From positions 4,036,343 through 4,100,342 of the forward strand of contig NZ_CP147407.1 of NCBI RefSeq assembly GCF_037201815.1: a DNA stretch of 64,000 nucleotides, in the 5' to 3' direction. The notes below the pieces were generated by a model. It saw only the letters and a list, made by a program, of their open reading frames with translations, was not told the DNA's origin and did not search any database. Both the position numbers and the translations under genes were made by a program. Origin of the DNA: Metabacillus sp. FJAT-52054 (GTDB taxonomy: Bacteria > Bacillota > Bacilli > Bacillales > Bacillaceae). Shown in pieces: positions 16,334 to 23,613 of this stretch. Within the stretch, counting starts at the first letter, position 1. Every line of letters begins with the position of its first letter.

Positions 16334-17386
16334 TTAGCTAGATTTTTCTGGTTCACCATTTTTACTAAATTTAATACTGTAATATGCCATTGCTTCTAAA
16401 CTACCTTCGTATTCAAAGATTCCTTTTTCGATTAATTTTCTAAGCCTATATTCCAGAAATCCATCTCCTATATATTGAAAAATGTGTCCATATACTTCCC
16501 CAATTAACCTTGCCGATTTAATAAATCCTTTTTTCTTACCTATTACCTTCTTGGCTTTTTCAATTATAAAATTGTCATAATAGTCTTCAGAAACATTCTT
16601 AATTTCACCATTTTCCCATATTCTCAACATACCAGAGTTTTCTGAAAGACTTAACCAATGTTTTTTAAATTCTGCAGGCTCTAAGTTGCTTAAAATCTTT
16701 TGATTCTCTTTACTATATTTGTAAATGGTTTGCAATTCTTCTAAGGTTATTTCGCCTGAAAAAAGTGGAGCAAACTTTTTAGACTTTTTCTTAAATAACT
16801 CTTTGTATAATTTCCCAGTATCAACTTGATAGATGTTGTTTTTTCTATCGCTTAACAAGTGCATTGTAAAAAGAAGACCTGTTTGTTCATGTGCATTTTC
16901 TGAAACCCATATATTAATTGGAACATTTTCTGGAATAGACGATAATTGAGTAAGTGCTTTCTGAAGATAATCTACATAAACTTCTGTTTCTTCATCATGA
17001 AAATTGTTTTTTATCCAATCAAATCTTTCTTTTTGACCATTTTCTGTTTCTAAATTTCTTATTGGAGCAACAGCAAAATTATCGAAAAATGTAATAATAA
17101 AATCTTCTTCCAGAACATTCAATTCCTTTAATACTTGCCTTAAATACGAGTATCCAAAAATTACATGGACTTTTTTGTAATTACCTTTATCGAATGTAAT
17201 TGTTTCTTTAGGTTCTTCTGGATTAAGAATATCGTTATAAATTTCTTTGAGGTCATCTGAAAAATCAACCAATGAATATTCCTTATCATCCAACATATCA
17301 ATTCTAAGAAGAATATGAAAGAGGTATGACCGTACCTCTCGTTCTGGCATGTCTTTAACTATTTTTTTCAACTGAATAATATCCAC
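16334..17386 (-). CDS. DUF1835/DUF3658-domain protein
   Basis: 350 residues. After a helical N-terminus (about 1-65), KVHVIFGYSYLRQVLKEL ... ITFFDNFAVAPIRNL ... RFDWIKNNF matches the DUF1835 pattern (HIVFG...D.F..GPI...R..W). The following region, including HWLSLSENSGMLRIWENGEIKNVSEDYYDNFI (about 240-272), matches DUF3658. Such proteins are common in Bacillaceae and their function is not known. The GTG at 17386 follows AAGGGG. It is the only plausible cargo gene of the element and its AT-rich codon use matches the other element genes. Confidence 0.75.
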   Translation of the reverse strand: MDIIQLKKIVKDMPEREVRSYLFHILLRIDMLDDKEYSLVDFSDDLKEIYNDILNPEEPKETITFDKGNYKKVHVIFGYSYLRQVLKELNVLEEDFIITFFDNFAVAPIRNLETENGQKERFDWIKNNFHDEETEVYVDYLQKALTQLSSIPENVPINIWVSENAHEQTGLLFTMHLLSDRKNNIYQVDTGKLYKELFKKKSKKFAPLFSGEITLEELQTIYKYSKENQKILSNLEPAEFKKHWLSLSENSGMLRIWENGEIKNVSEDYYDNFIIEKAKKVIGKKKGFIKSARLIGEVYGHIFQYIGDGFLEYRLRKLIEKGIFEYEGSLEAMAYYSIKFSKNGEPEKSS

Positions 17387-17495
17387 TTTAAAAACCCCTT
17401 ATCAAATTGAGCTGTTGATATGTGCAGTATATCAAACCTCTAAGTTTAATATCCAATTCCAACAAATTATAATTACTACTTAACCGTAAATAGTA

Positions 17496-17696
17496 TTAAT
17501 TCTCTTTCTTCAACAACCACTTTTTAGTTGAAAAAGCCATACGACCATTCACACGTAAAAATATCTTAATTGACAGGTTTTTGGATATATTTGCACGTAA
17601 TAGATATTTAACATATTGTGGGAGTGAAACACTAGTTTCACCAAAAAATCCCCTGTAATGAGGACTTTTTGGTTTGATTAAACTTATTGTTTCCAT
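17496..17696 (-). CDS. Doubtful small ORF
   Basis: 66 residues, basic (METISLIKPKSPHYRGFFG...). Only a weak TAGG motif precedes the ATG, and no motif or membrane segment is visible. It occupies part of the 490-bp gap between the DUF1835 and rep genes, where I see nothing else clear. Could be chance. Confidence 0.2.
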   Translation of the reverse strand: METISLIKPKSPHYRGFFGETSVSLPQYVKYLLRANISKNLSIKIFLRVNGRMAFSTKKWLLKKEN

Positions 17697-17875
17697 AGTT
17701 ACCTATTAGTCTTTTTTAACCTTTTATGTTTAAGATAACGTTTTGAATTTGTTCACACTTCAAAAGTATGTTATTTGAGAGGATTTTCTTATGTTTCATA
17801 CGTGGAATATTTAATAGAGATTTCGTGGCTACATCACTATTTTATGTTTTTGTCCATTTGTATAAAATATTTCTT

Positions 17876-18796
17876 TTATTCTATACTTTTATAATCAATT
17901 ACCAAGTCAGATAACTGATTTAGTTTTAGAAATTCAATTTCCTCAACCCATTTTTTTCTTGCGTAATAGGTTGACCCATAAATTTCTTTAGTTATTGTAT
18001 CTCCAAGATAATTATTTATAGTATTAAATCCTATGACTGTTTCAACTCTATTTATCTTCTGATTCGACAACCATTCATAAGAAAGATTCATAATATTTAC
18101 CCCTGATTCATTAAATGAAATTTGCTCCATTACTTTTTGAGTAATTATTTTAAAAAAATAAACGGTTAATACTTCTATTGCTTTCCTATCTGCGTATATT
18201 TCCTGTATGTTTTTATATGATGGACTAATTTCCATTCTTAATATGCCTTCTGCTCTTGAAATTATATCCTCAGGTTGTTTATTTACCTTGCACTCCTTCT
18301 GTTTATCATAAAACATGATTCTACTACTCTTATTTTTATAAATCACAGTTTCACTTTGATTAATACAGTATGTACTTTTGTAAGGTAACTTCTTTGTACC
18401 TAAGTATTTTATGTAATCGCTCACTTTGTTTCCTACTTTAAAATTCCAGCAAACGTCAATTCTTTGTACAATCCATTTTGACCTTTCCACAATAATTCCA
18501 AATAACTCCTTTAACTTCTGTTCAAGCCTTTCCCAAAAGGTGTTTATATCGCTTTTATTAATCACATGTACATTTTGTCCATATAAAAATTTCGGAATAG
18601 ATAACTGGATTATTAGGCTTTTGGTATTGGAGTAATAAACTATGTATGGAATTTCATCCTGTTCTAGCATGTATCGGTCATTTAATACGCCTGTTTCCCT
18701 ATCGTAATATGTTGTTGTTTTTACATTTCCTATATTTTCAAATACTTCTTTTTCAATATGTATGTTTACCAACTTCATTTTTACTGTATCAAACAT
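17876..18796 (-). CDS. Rolling-circle replication initiator, phage/plasmid gene II/X type
   Basis: 306 residues beginning MFDTVKMKLVNI, the usual opening of gene II/X (G2P)-type Rep proteins. SKWIVQRIDVCWNFKVG (about 110-126) and SRIMFYDKQKE (about 158-168) match conserved blocks of this family, which nicks a double-strand origin through a tyrosine to start rolling-circle replication. The ATG at 18796 follows AAAGGAG. The gene is probably cotranscribed with the 44-residue ORF upstream from the repeat-laden promoter at 19037-19065. It would let the excised circle replicate, or it is a relic of a plasmid or phage ancestor. Confidence 0.75.
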   Translation of the reverse strand: MFDTVKMKLVNIHIEKEVFENIGNVKTTTYYDRETGVLNDRYMLEQDEIPYIVYYSNTKSLIIQLSIPKFLYGQNVHVINKSDINTFWERLEQKLKELFGIIVERSKWIVQRIDVCWNFKVGNKVSDYIKYLGTKKLPYKSTYCINQSETVIYKNKSSRIMFYDKQKECKVNKQPEDIISRAEGILRMEISPSYKNIQEIYADRKAIEVLTVYFFKIITQKVMEQISFNESGVNIMNLSYEWLSNQKINRVETVIGFNTINNYLGDTITKEIYGSTYYARKKWVEEIEFLKLNQLSDLVIDYKSIE

Positions 18797-18851
18797 GGTC
18801 AATGCTCCTTTCTTGAATTTAATAAAGATTTCTGTATGTTATAAGAAATCC

Positions 18852-19111
18852 ATGCTACTTATATTACCTTATGCTACCTCAATTTCTTTTACAGGCTTTT
18901 CTTTTGTTTCACTTTGTTTAACTGATTCATTTTTAGGAAGTAGGTCTATAACAATGGTTGAAAGCTTATCTAAAAACAATTCAAAATTTGTTTCTTTTTT
19001 CATTTGGTAACACCCCCTTTTCTAACGAGTAAACACATTGTAGCATGTTAGTAGCATATTGTCAATATCATGCTACTTTTTAACTTGACTTATATGCTAC
19101 CTTTATGCTAC
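18852..19111. repeat. Seven copies of the heptamer ATGCTAC/GTAGCAT
   Basis: ATGCTAC at 18852-18858, 18871-18877, 19070-19076, 19094-19100 and 19105-19111; GTAGCAT at 19040-19046 and 19051-19057. Five fall in the divergent promoter region between the XRE gene and the small ORF, two just upstream of rep. Best explained as operators of the adjacent XRE repressor; iterons for Rep are an alternative. Confidence 0.7.
18869..19003 (-). CDS. 44-residue ORF upstream of rep
   Basis: MKKETNFELFLDKLSTIVID... ending in a Lys/Glu-rich tail. An AAGGGGGTG ribosome-binding site 8 nt before the ATG and a strong leftward sigma-A promoter argue that it is translated. It precedes rep by about 70 bp in the same direction. 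Amphipathic helix at the start, no known motif. By position it could be a copy-number or excision accessory protein; this is inference. Confidence 0.55.
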   Translation of the reverse strand: MKKETNFELFLDKLSTIVIDLLPKNESVKQSETKEKPVKEIEVA

Positions 19112-19114
19112 AAT
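19037..19114. promoter_or_regulatory. Divergent sigma-A promoters with repressor repeats in both spacers
   Basis: Leftward promoter: TTGACA (complement of 19060-19065), 17-bp spacer, TACAAT (complement of 19037-19042). Rightward promoter: TTGACT (19085-19090), 18-bp spacer, TACAAT (19109-19114). GTAGCAT/ATGCTAC heptamers lie inside or overlap both spacers, so one DNA-binding protein could shut both directions. A switch of the kind used by temperate phages and ICEs. Confidence 0.75.
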
Positions 19115-19145
19115 TCAATTGCAACATCAAAGGAGTGAGAAAAAA

Positions 19146-19742
19146 ATGAATGAAACTAGCTTTGGGCAAGAATTGAAAAAGCTAAGAAAACATGTTGGGA
19201 TTCCATCAAAAGAATTATCACAAAAAGTAGGGAAAGCAGTCACTTATGTATCTCAGCTGGAACGTGAATTAATTAAAAACCCTTCATTTGATACATGTTT
19301 ACAGATATTGCTAGAACTAGGTTTAAATAAGGAAAATGCCGAAAGAATGCTGAATTATTATGGAATACATTCAAAAGAGGAAAAGCAAGCTGAATTAGAA
19401 TTGGCTGTAAAACTAGATAAAGAACTGTCATGGAAAATTAATTCTGGTTATTACAGTAAAAAATTCGAACAAATTGAAAGGAAAAGGAAATTATTTTTAC
19501 AATTAGTTGATAATCATTTAGAAACGCTTGGGCGTTATGATAATTCAAGGGCTGACATGATTCTTAGCAATCTTATAGAACTGCTGAAAAGCGAAGAAAA
19601 AGCTGATTTACTTTTTACACTTTTTGAAAATGACTTTTCTAAATTCGATTATATGGAAATGCAATTAATTTTTTCGAATACAATGAAAGATTGTAAAAAG
19701 CTAATGACGGAAAAAATTATTAATTCATTTGAGGAGGAATGA
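19146..19742 (+). CDS. XRE-family helix-turn-helix regulator
   Basis: 198 residues. The N-terminal Cro/CI-type HTH is at about residues 6-60 (FGQELKKLRKHVGIPSKELSQKVGKAVTYVSQLE). The rest is a long helical region without a recognised ligand domain (ELLKSEEKADLLFTLFEND), possibly for dimerisation. The ATG at 19146 lies 10 nt after AAAGGAG. Its stop is 5 bp before the recombinase start and the recombinase ribosome-binding site lies in its last codons, so the two are translationally coupled. Likely repressor of its own operon and of the rep operon through the ATGCTAC repeats. Confidence 0.85.
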   Translation: MNETSFGQELKKLRKHVGIPSKELSQKVGKAVTYVSQLERELIKNPSFDTCLQILLELGLNKENAERMLNYYGIHSKEEKQAELELAVKLDKELSWKINSGYYSKKFEQIERKRKLFLQLVDNHLETLGRYDNSRADMILSNLIELLKSEEKADLLFTLFENDFSKFDYMEMQLIFSNTMKDCKKLMTEKIINSFEEE

Positions 19743-19747
19743 TACAT

Positions 19748-21313
19748 ATGAAAACAAAAGTAGCATTATATGTACGAGTTTCTACAGAAGACCAAGCAGA
19801 AAACGGTTATTCCATTGATGCACAACTGAATACTTTAAGAAATCATTGTGAATCGTTAGGGAAATCAATCGTTGAAGAATATATTGATAAAGGTATTAGT
19901 GGTAAATCAATTAATGGAAGAAATGGACTAAAAAGACTATTAGAGGATGCCAAAAAGGGAAAATTTAATGAAGTTATTGTTTGGAAAATATCACGCTTAG
20001 CACGAAATACAATTGACTTATTAAAGATTGTTGAAGAATTACATAAAAATAATGTTATATTTCGCTCTTATAGCGAAAATTTTGAAACTGAAACCCCAAT
20101 GGGGAAATTTGCTTTACAAATGATGGGGGCAGTTGCCGAACTTGAAAGAAATACAATCGTAGACAATGTAAAATTAGGGATGACCCAAAGAGCCAAAGAA
20201 GGAAAGTGGAATGGGGGCAGTATGCTAGGCTATGCTTCTAAAGATAAAGAGTTGATAATTATTGAAGATGAAGCTAACCTTGTTAGATATATCTTTGATT
20301 TATATATAGGTGGCAAAGGTTATAAGGCAATTGCCAATAAATTAAATCACGAAGGTTACAAAACAAAACGTAATAAAGCATTCTCAATAAATTCTGTAAG
20401 AACAATTATTACTAACCCCTGTTACGCTGGATTTATCCGATTTAATCAAGTTGAGAATTGGAATGAAAAAAGAAGAAAGGGAACAAATAAAACTCCTGTC
20501 ATTGTTAAAGGTGAACATAAACCTATTATTAGCGAGGATATTTGGGAAAAAGCAAAATCCATTTTAAATCAGAAATCACATAAACCAGCTAAAACATTTA
20601 CTGGTACTTTCCCATTAACAACATTGTTACGATGCCCAATTTGTGGACAGGGAATGATAGGACATAAAGCAAAGAAAAACAAGAATGGTAATGAATACAT
20701 TCGTTATTATCAATGTGGGAATTTTCATTATAAGGGTAGCAGTGTATGTAAATCGCATTTAGTAAATGCTGATATTGCCGAAGAATATGTTTTTAAAAAA
20801 ATTGAAGAACTAACATCTAAACCCTCTGTACTAAAGGGAATTGTAGAGAGGGTCAATAGGGAAATCAAAACCCATAAACAGCCAATTCAAAACAACCTAA
20901 ATTACGTAACTAAGTCAATACGTGATAATGAAAAGAGCATTCGAAAATTAATGACTATCATTGAAACACAAGATAATTTCCCACAATTAATACTAAAACG
21001 AATTGAAGAACTAGAAATTAAACAAAATGAACTAATAGAAAAGAAAAAATACTTGGAGTTTGAATTGAATAAACCAACTGTTAAAGAAATTTCCTTCGAG
21101 CAAGTTTCAAATATTTTAAGTGCATTTTCTAAAATATTGCCTACTCTGCCCCCAGAACAACAAAAGGATTTTCTACACTCTATTATTAATAAGATTACTG
21201 TTTATAAAGGTAATTCCCCTAGTAAAAGAAACATCAAAGATATTGAATTATTCTTTGATGTTTCTTCTTCACCAAACTATGTGCTTACTTATGGTACGGT
21301 TCCCCCCGATTAA
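19748..21313 (+). CDS. Large serine recombinase (Ccr/integrase type)
   Basis: 521 residues. Resolvase-type catalytic domain (1-150) with VALYVRVSTEDQAENGYS (catalytic Ser), WKISRLARNTIDLL and AELERNTIVDNVKLGM. The recombinase domain follows (about 170-280, YKAIANKLNHEGYKT), then a zinc ribbon (LRCPICGQGMIGH ... YQCGN ... VCKSHL, about 292-338) and a coiled coil (about 370-450). It catalyses site-specific integration and excision. The ATG at 19748 has GAGGAGG well placed; one 9 bp earlier is too close. The last codons cross the right attachment site and overlap the rlmH 3' end on the opposite strand by 29 bp, so the final residues PPD come from chromosomal sequence. Confidence 0.93.
   Translation: MKTKVALYVRVSTEDQAENGYSIDAQLNTLRNHCESLGKSIVEEYIDKGISGKSINGRNGLKRLLEDAKKGKFNEVIVWKISRLARNTIDLLKIVEELHKNNVIFRSYSENFETETPMGKFALQMMGAVAELERNTIVDNVKLGMTQRAKEGKWNGGSMLGYASKDKELIIIEDEANLVRYIFDLYIGGKGYKAIANKLNHEGYKTKRNKAFSINSVRTIITNPCYAGFIRFNQVENWNEKRRKGTNKTPVIVKGEHKPIISEDIWEKAKSILNQKSHKPAKTFTGTFPLTTLLRCPICGQGMIGHKAKKNKNGNEYIRYYQCGNFHYKGSSVCKSHLVNADIAEEYVFKKIEELTSKPSVLKGIVERVNREIKTHKQPIQNNLNYVTKSIRDNEKSIRKLMTIIETQDNFPQLILKRIEELEIKQNELIEKKKYLEFELNKPTVKEISFEQVSNILSAFSKILPTLPPEQQKDFLHSIINKITVYKGNSPSKRNIKDIELFFDVSSSPNYVLTYGTVPPD
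21285..21302. repeat. Right attachment site in the rlmH terminus
   Basis: The minus strand reads GAA CCG TAC CAT AAG TAA, completing RlmH as ...R-G-E-P-Y-H-K. These last codons were probably supplied by the element and keep RlmH intact. The plus strand is at the same time the recombinase 3' coding end. Confidence 0.85.
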
Positions 21314-21764
21314 TCCGGAAAGCCCGATAAACCTGCTCCACTAAAATTAATCGCATGAGCTGATGCGGAAACGTCATCTTTGAAAACGACAGCGTATCAT
21401 TCGCCCGCTTCATCACCGCATCACTCAATCCAAGCGATCCGCCAATCACAAAGGCAACCTTACTTTTCCCATAAGTCGCAAGCCTGTCCAGATCCGCAGC
21501 AAGCTGCTCCGACGATTTCATTTTTCCCTGAATCGCCAGAGCAATGACATGAGTATCATCCGAAATTTTTGCCAGGATCCGCTCGCCTTCTTTATCTTTG
21601 ACGATTTTCATATCCTGCTCACTTAAATTTTCGGGCGCTTTTTCGTCTGCAAGCTCGATAATTTCCATTTTTGCGTAAGGGCCAAGCCTCTTCAAATATT
21701 CGTCGATTCCTTGCTTTAAGTATTTTTCTTTTAGTTTTCCTACCGTTATAATCGATATATTCAC
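21285..21764 (-). CDS. rlmH: 23S rRNA pseudouridine-1915 N3-methyltransferase
   Basis: 159 residues, full length. A SPOUT-fold methyltransferase that uses S-adenosylmethionine to methylate pseudouridine 1915 in helix 69 of 23S rRNA. Visible blocks: NISIITVGKLKEKYL, VIALAIQGKMKSSEQLA, KVAFVIGGSLGLSDAV (knot/SAM site), FPHQLMRLILVEQVYRAFRINRGEPYHK. GTG start after GTGGGG. Same gene as yydA and staphylococcal orfX. Convergent with, and overlapping, the recombinase gene. Its presumed terminator now lies 6 kb away at 15164. Confidence 0.97.
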   Translation of the reverse strand: MNISIITVGKLKEKYLKQGIDEYLKRLGPYAKMEIIELADEKAPENLSEQDMKIVKDKEGERILAKISDDTHVIALAIQGKMKSSEQLAADLDRLATYGKSKVAFVIGGSLGLSDAVMKRANDTLSFSKMTFPHQLMRLILVEQVYRAFRINRGEPYHK

Positions 21765-21767
21765 AGG

Positions 21768-22069
21768 TTATCCCCACTTTAAATTACGATATTCACAAGA
21801 GTTATCCACAATTGTGTATTTCCCATCCACATCCGGGGGCGAAAGTTTATTCCCCCACTATATATATGGCTGGGTTTTCGCACAATTCACAGGTTGTGGA
21901 TAACCTGTTGGTTTCTTCAATTTTCATTATTTCCGGAGCCAATTCGTGCTCGTCAACATACATATCTATCGCTGTTTCGACATGATCTGCACATGCTTTC
22001 ATGCTATTCCCTCCTTATCCACAGGTGGATTCTCTACTTATTTTACACCAAACATCTCATTTATCCACA
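21768..22069. promoter_or_regulatory. DnaA-box cluster upstream of rlmH
   Basis: Perfect TTATCCACA boxes at 21802-21810, 22015-22023 and 22061-22069 (plus) and 21895-21903 (minus), with a one-mismatch box TTATCCCCA at 21768-21776. A DnaA-box cluster beside yydA (rlmH) is known in B. subtilis as one of the oriC-proximal clusters that modulate initiation. Confidence 0.75.
21847..22002 (-). CDS. Small CxxH/CxxC zinc-binding-type protein
   Basis: 51 residues from ATG 22002 (AAGGAGGG 6 nt upstream) to 21847. It starts MKACADHVETAIDMYVDEHELAPEI and has a C-terminal CELC pair, giving the CxxH ... CxxC signature of a small family found beside rlmH/yydA in Bacillus. Likely a zinc-binding protein of unknown function. 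Lies 82 bp upstream of rlmH in the same direction, with DnaA boxes inside and around it. Confidence 0.85.
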   Translation of the reverse strand: MKACADHVETAIDMYVDEHELAPEIMKIEETNRLSTTCELCENPAIYIVGE

Positions 22070-22140
22070 CCCTAAATTAAAAAGGGGGATTTGCAAAATT
22101 GTCTTCTAACTATGTTGAAGTGTTCCCAAATTTAAAACAC

Positions 22141-22272
22141 CTGTTGATTGGAGCGGAAGGCGAGAGACTCCTGCGGGAGCAGCGGGACAGGTGAGACCCC
22201 GCAAGCGCCTGGCGCTGAGGAGGCTCACCGCCCGCCCCGCGGAAAGCGATCGCCTGCAGCGGAAATCAACAG
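22141..22272. repeat. Bacillaceae interspersed palindromic repeat, about 130 bp
   Basis: Ends are CTGTTGATTGGAGCGGAAGG and GCAGCGGAAATCAACAG, i.e. inverted CTGTTGATT/AATCAACAG. The inside is a GC-rich series of nested stems (CTCCTGCGGGAGCAGCGGGA). I recognise this as a repeat found many times in Bacillus-group genomes between genes; it looks like a non-autonomous MITE-type element. Confidence 0.75.
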
Positions 22273-22290
22273 ACTATTTTCAAGGGGTAT

Positions 22291-22332
22291 TAAAAAAATG
22301 GAGAGCTGCTTTAAGCGCCCTCCATTTTTTTA
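22291..22332. terminator. Bidirectional terminator at the htrA 3' end
   Basis: AAAAAAATGGAG and CTCCATTTTTTT flank GC-rich inner bases; it overlaps the htrA stop codon. Confidence 0.8.
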
Positions 22333-23544
22333 GCTGCCCTGCGCCTGAGATTCCCCCAACCGAACATCCGCCGATTGTTTCTTCCCTGAACGGTAATACG
22401 TAATCGAAATCGTATCACCTGGCTTTAGTTCGTAAAGCACCTTGCGCAGTTCAATAATATCCTTAATATCCTTGCCATCCATTTGCGTAATGACATCCAT
22501 CTGCTTAATGCCAGCTTTTCCTGCAGGAGAGATCGGGTCGGATTCGAACACAACGACGCCTTTTGTCACACTCTTCGGAAGCTTGAGTGTTTCCTCCTGG
22601 TGGTAGCTCGACACTTCATCAAGAGAACGCATGCTGAGTCCAAGGAACGGTCTTCTTACTTCTCCGTACTTCTCAAGATCCTCAATGACCGGCTTCGCGA
22701 TATTGACAGGAATGGCGAGGCCGATTCCTTCAACGGATGATTCGGCAATTTTCATGGAGTTGATGCCGATGACTTTTCCGTCGATGTTGATGAGGGCGCC
22801 GCCGCTGTTACCCGGATTGATGGCTGCGTCGGTTTGAATGACCTCGGAGTTCCAGTCTGGCTGTCCGTCGCCGTTCTCATCAATCGGAATGGCACGTTCC
22901 GTTCCGGAGATGATTCCCTGCGTGACAGACCCGGCAAATTGAAGGCCGAGGGGATTTCCGATCGCGATGGACGGCTCACCTGGTTTGACCTTGTCGGAGT
23001 CTCCGAAAGGAGCGACGTTTTTGATTTTGTCGCTGCTTACCTGAAGGACGGCAAGATCGGTCAGCTTGTCGCTTCCGAGAATCCTGGCCTTGATTCTTGT
23101 GCCGTCGGAGAGACTGATTTCAACCTGGGTGGCGCCTTCAATCACATGATGATTTGTTACGATGAAGGCATTGCCGCCGTCTTTTTTATAGATAACACCG
23201 GAGCCGGTTCCCGCTTCTCCGCTGCCTTCTTCCTCTTCCCAGAATCCGGACTGCTGGATATTGATGACGCCGACAACCGAGCTTGATACCTTGCTCACGA
23301 TATTGGTAATGTCGGAGCTGACGTTAACCGAAACCTGCTTCTCGGGGCCAGCGGGCTCATTCGTACCGGTATTGTTTTCTTCCTGCTGAAAATTCCCGTT
23401 GACGAAATCATTAACGGTCGGGCCGGCAAAGAGGACGATGAGCCCTCCGAGTATGGCTCCTGTAATTCCAGCCAAAAACCAGCCGCCGCGGTTGCCTTTT
23501 TGCCTGCGAGGCGGCTCTTGATAATCCTGATCATAATACCCCAT
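22330..23544 (-). CDS. htrC: Membrane-anchored HtrA-like serine protease
   Basis: 404 residues: short cytoplasmic N-terminus, one membrane helix (about 21-42, GGWFLAGITGAILGGLIVLFAG), trypsin-like domain (about 85-290) with His in VTNHHVIEGA, Asp in KLTDLAVLQV and Ser in NPGNSGGALIN, then a PDZ domain (about 300-395). An envelope quality-control protease (YyxA/HtrC family) acting outside the membrane. The ATG at 23544 follows AAGGAG. Last gene of the walRK operon, 69 bp after walJ. The alternative symbol is yyxA. Confidence 0.92.
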   Translation of the reverse strand: MGYYDQDYQEPPRRQKGNRGGWFLAGITGAILGGLIVLFAGPTVNDFVNGNFQQEENNTGTNEPAGPEKQVSVNVSSDITNIVSKVSSSVVGVINIQQSGFWEEEEGSGEAGTGSGVIYKKDGGNAFIVTNHHVIEGATQVEISLSDGTRIKARILGSDKLTDLAVLQVSSDKIKNVAPFGDSDKVKPGEPSIAIGNPLGLQFAGSVTQGIISGTERAIPIDENGDGQPDWNSEVIQTDAAINPGNSGGALINIDGKVIGINSMKIAESSVEGIGLAIPVNIAKPVIEDLEKYGEVRRPFLGLSMRSLDEVSSYHQEETLKLPKSVTKGVVVFESDPISPAGKAGIKQMDVITQMDGKDIKDIIELRKVLYELKPGDTISITYYRSGKKQSADVRLGESQAQGS

Positions 23545-23613
23545 GTTTCCAGCTCCTTTTTTTCGCATGCTGCTATTGTTTATTATACTCAAGCTTGTGC
23601 AAAAAAATAATGA

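Larger units (their letters stand above)
15214..21302. mobile_element. SCC-like serine-recombinase element integrated in the rlmH 3' end
   Basis: An AT-rich 6.1 kb segment bounded by 18-bp direct repeats, TTATTTATGATACGGTTC (15214-15231) and TTACTTATGGTACGGTTC (21285-21302), 16 of 18 identical. Read on the minus strand, both encode E-P-Y-H-K-stop, the end of RlmH. Staphylococcal SCC elements use exactly this part of rlmH (orfX) and also carry large serine recombinases (Ccr). Cargo in order: resolvase, DUF1835/DUF3658 protein, rolling-circle-type Rep, 44-residue ORF, XRE regulator, large serine recombinase. No mec, resistance, helicase or restriction genes are seen. Calling it SCC-like refers to site and recombinase type, not proven ancestry. 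Confidence 0.85.

Noticed and set aside
15214..21302. True SCCmec/SCC cassette
   Set aside because: The site and recombinase type match, but there is no mecA, no ccrA/ccrB pair and none of the usual SCC helicase or accessory genes; only SCC-like is justified.
22148..22403. Small plus-strand ORFs over the 22.1 kb repeat
   Set aside because: They arise from the GC-rich interspersed repeat and the antisense of htrA; there is no ribosome-binding site.
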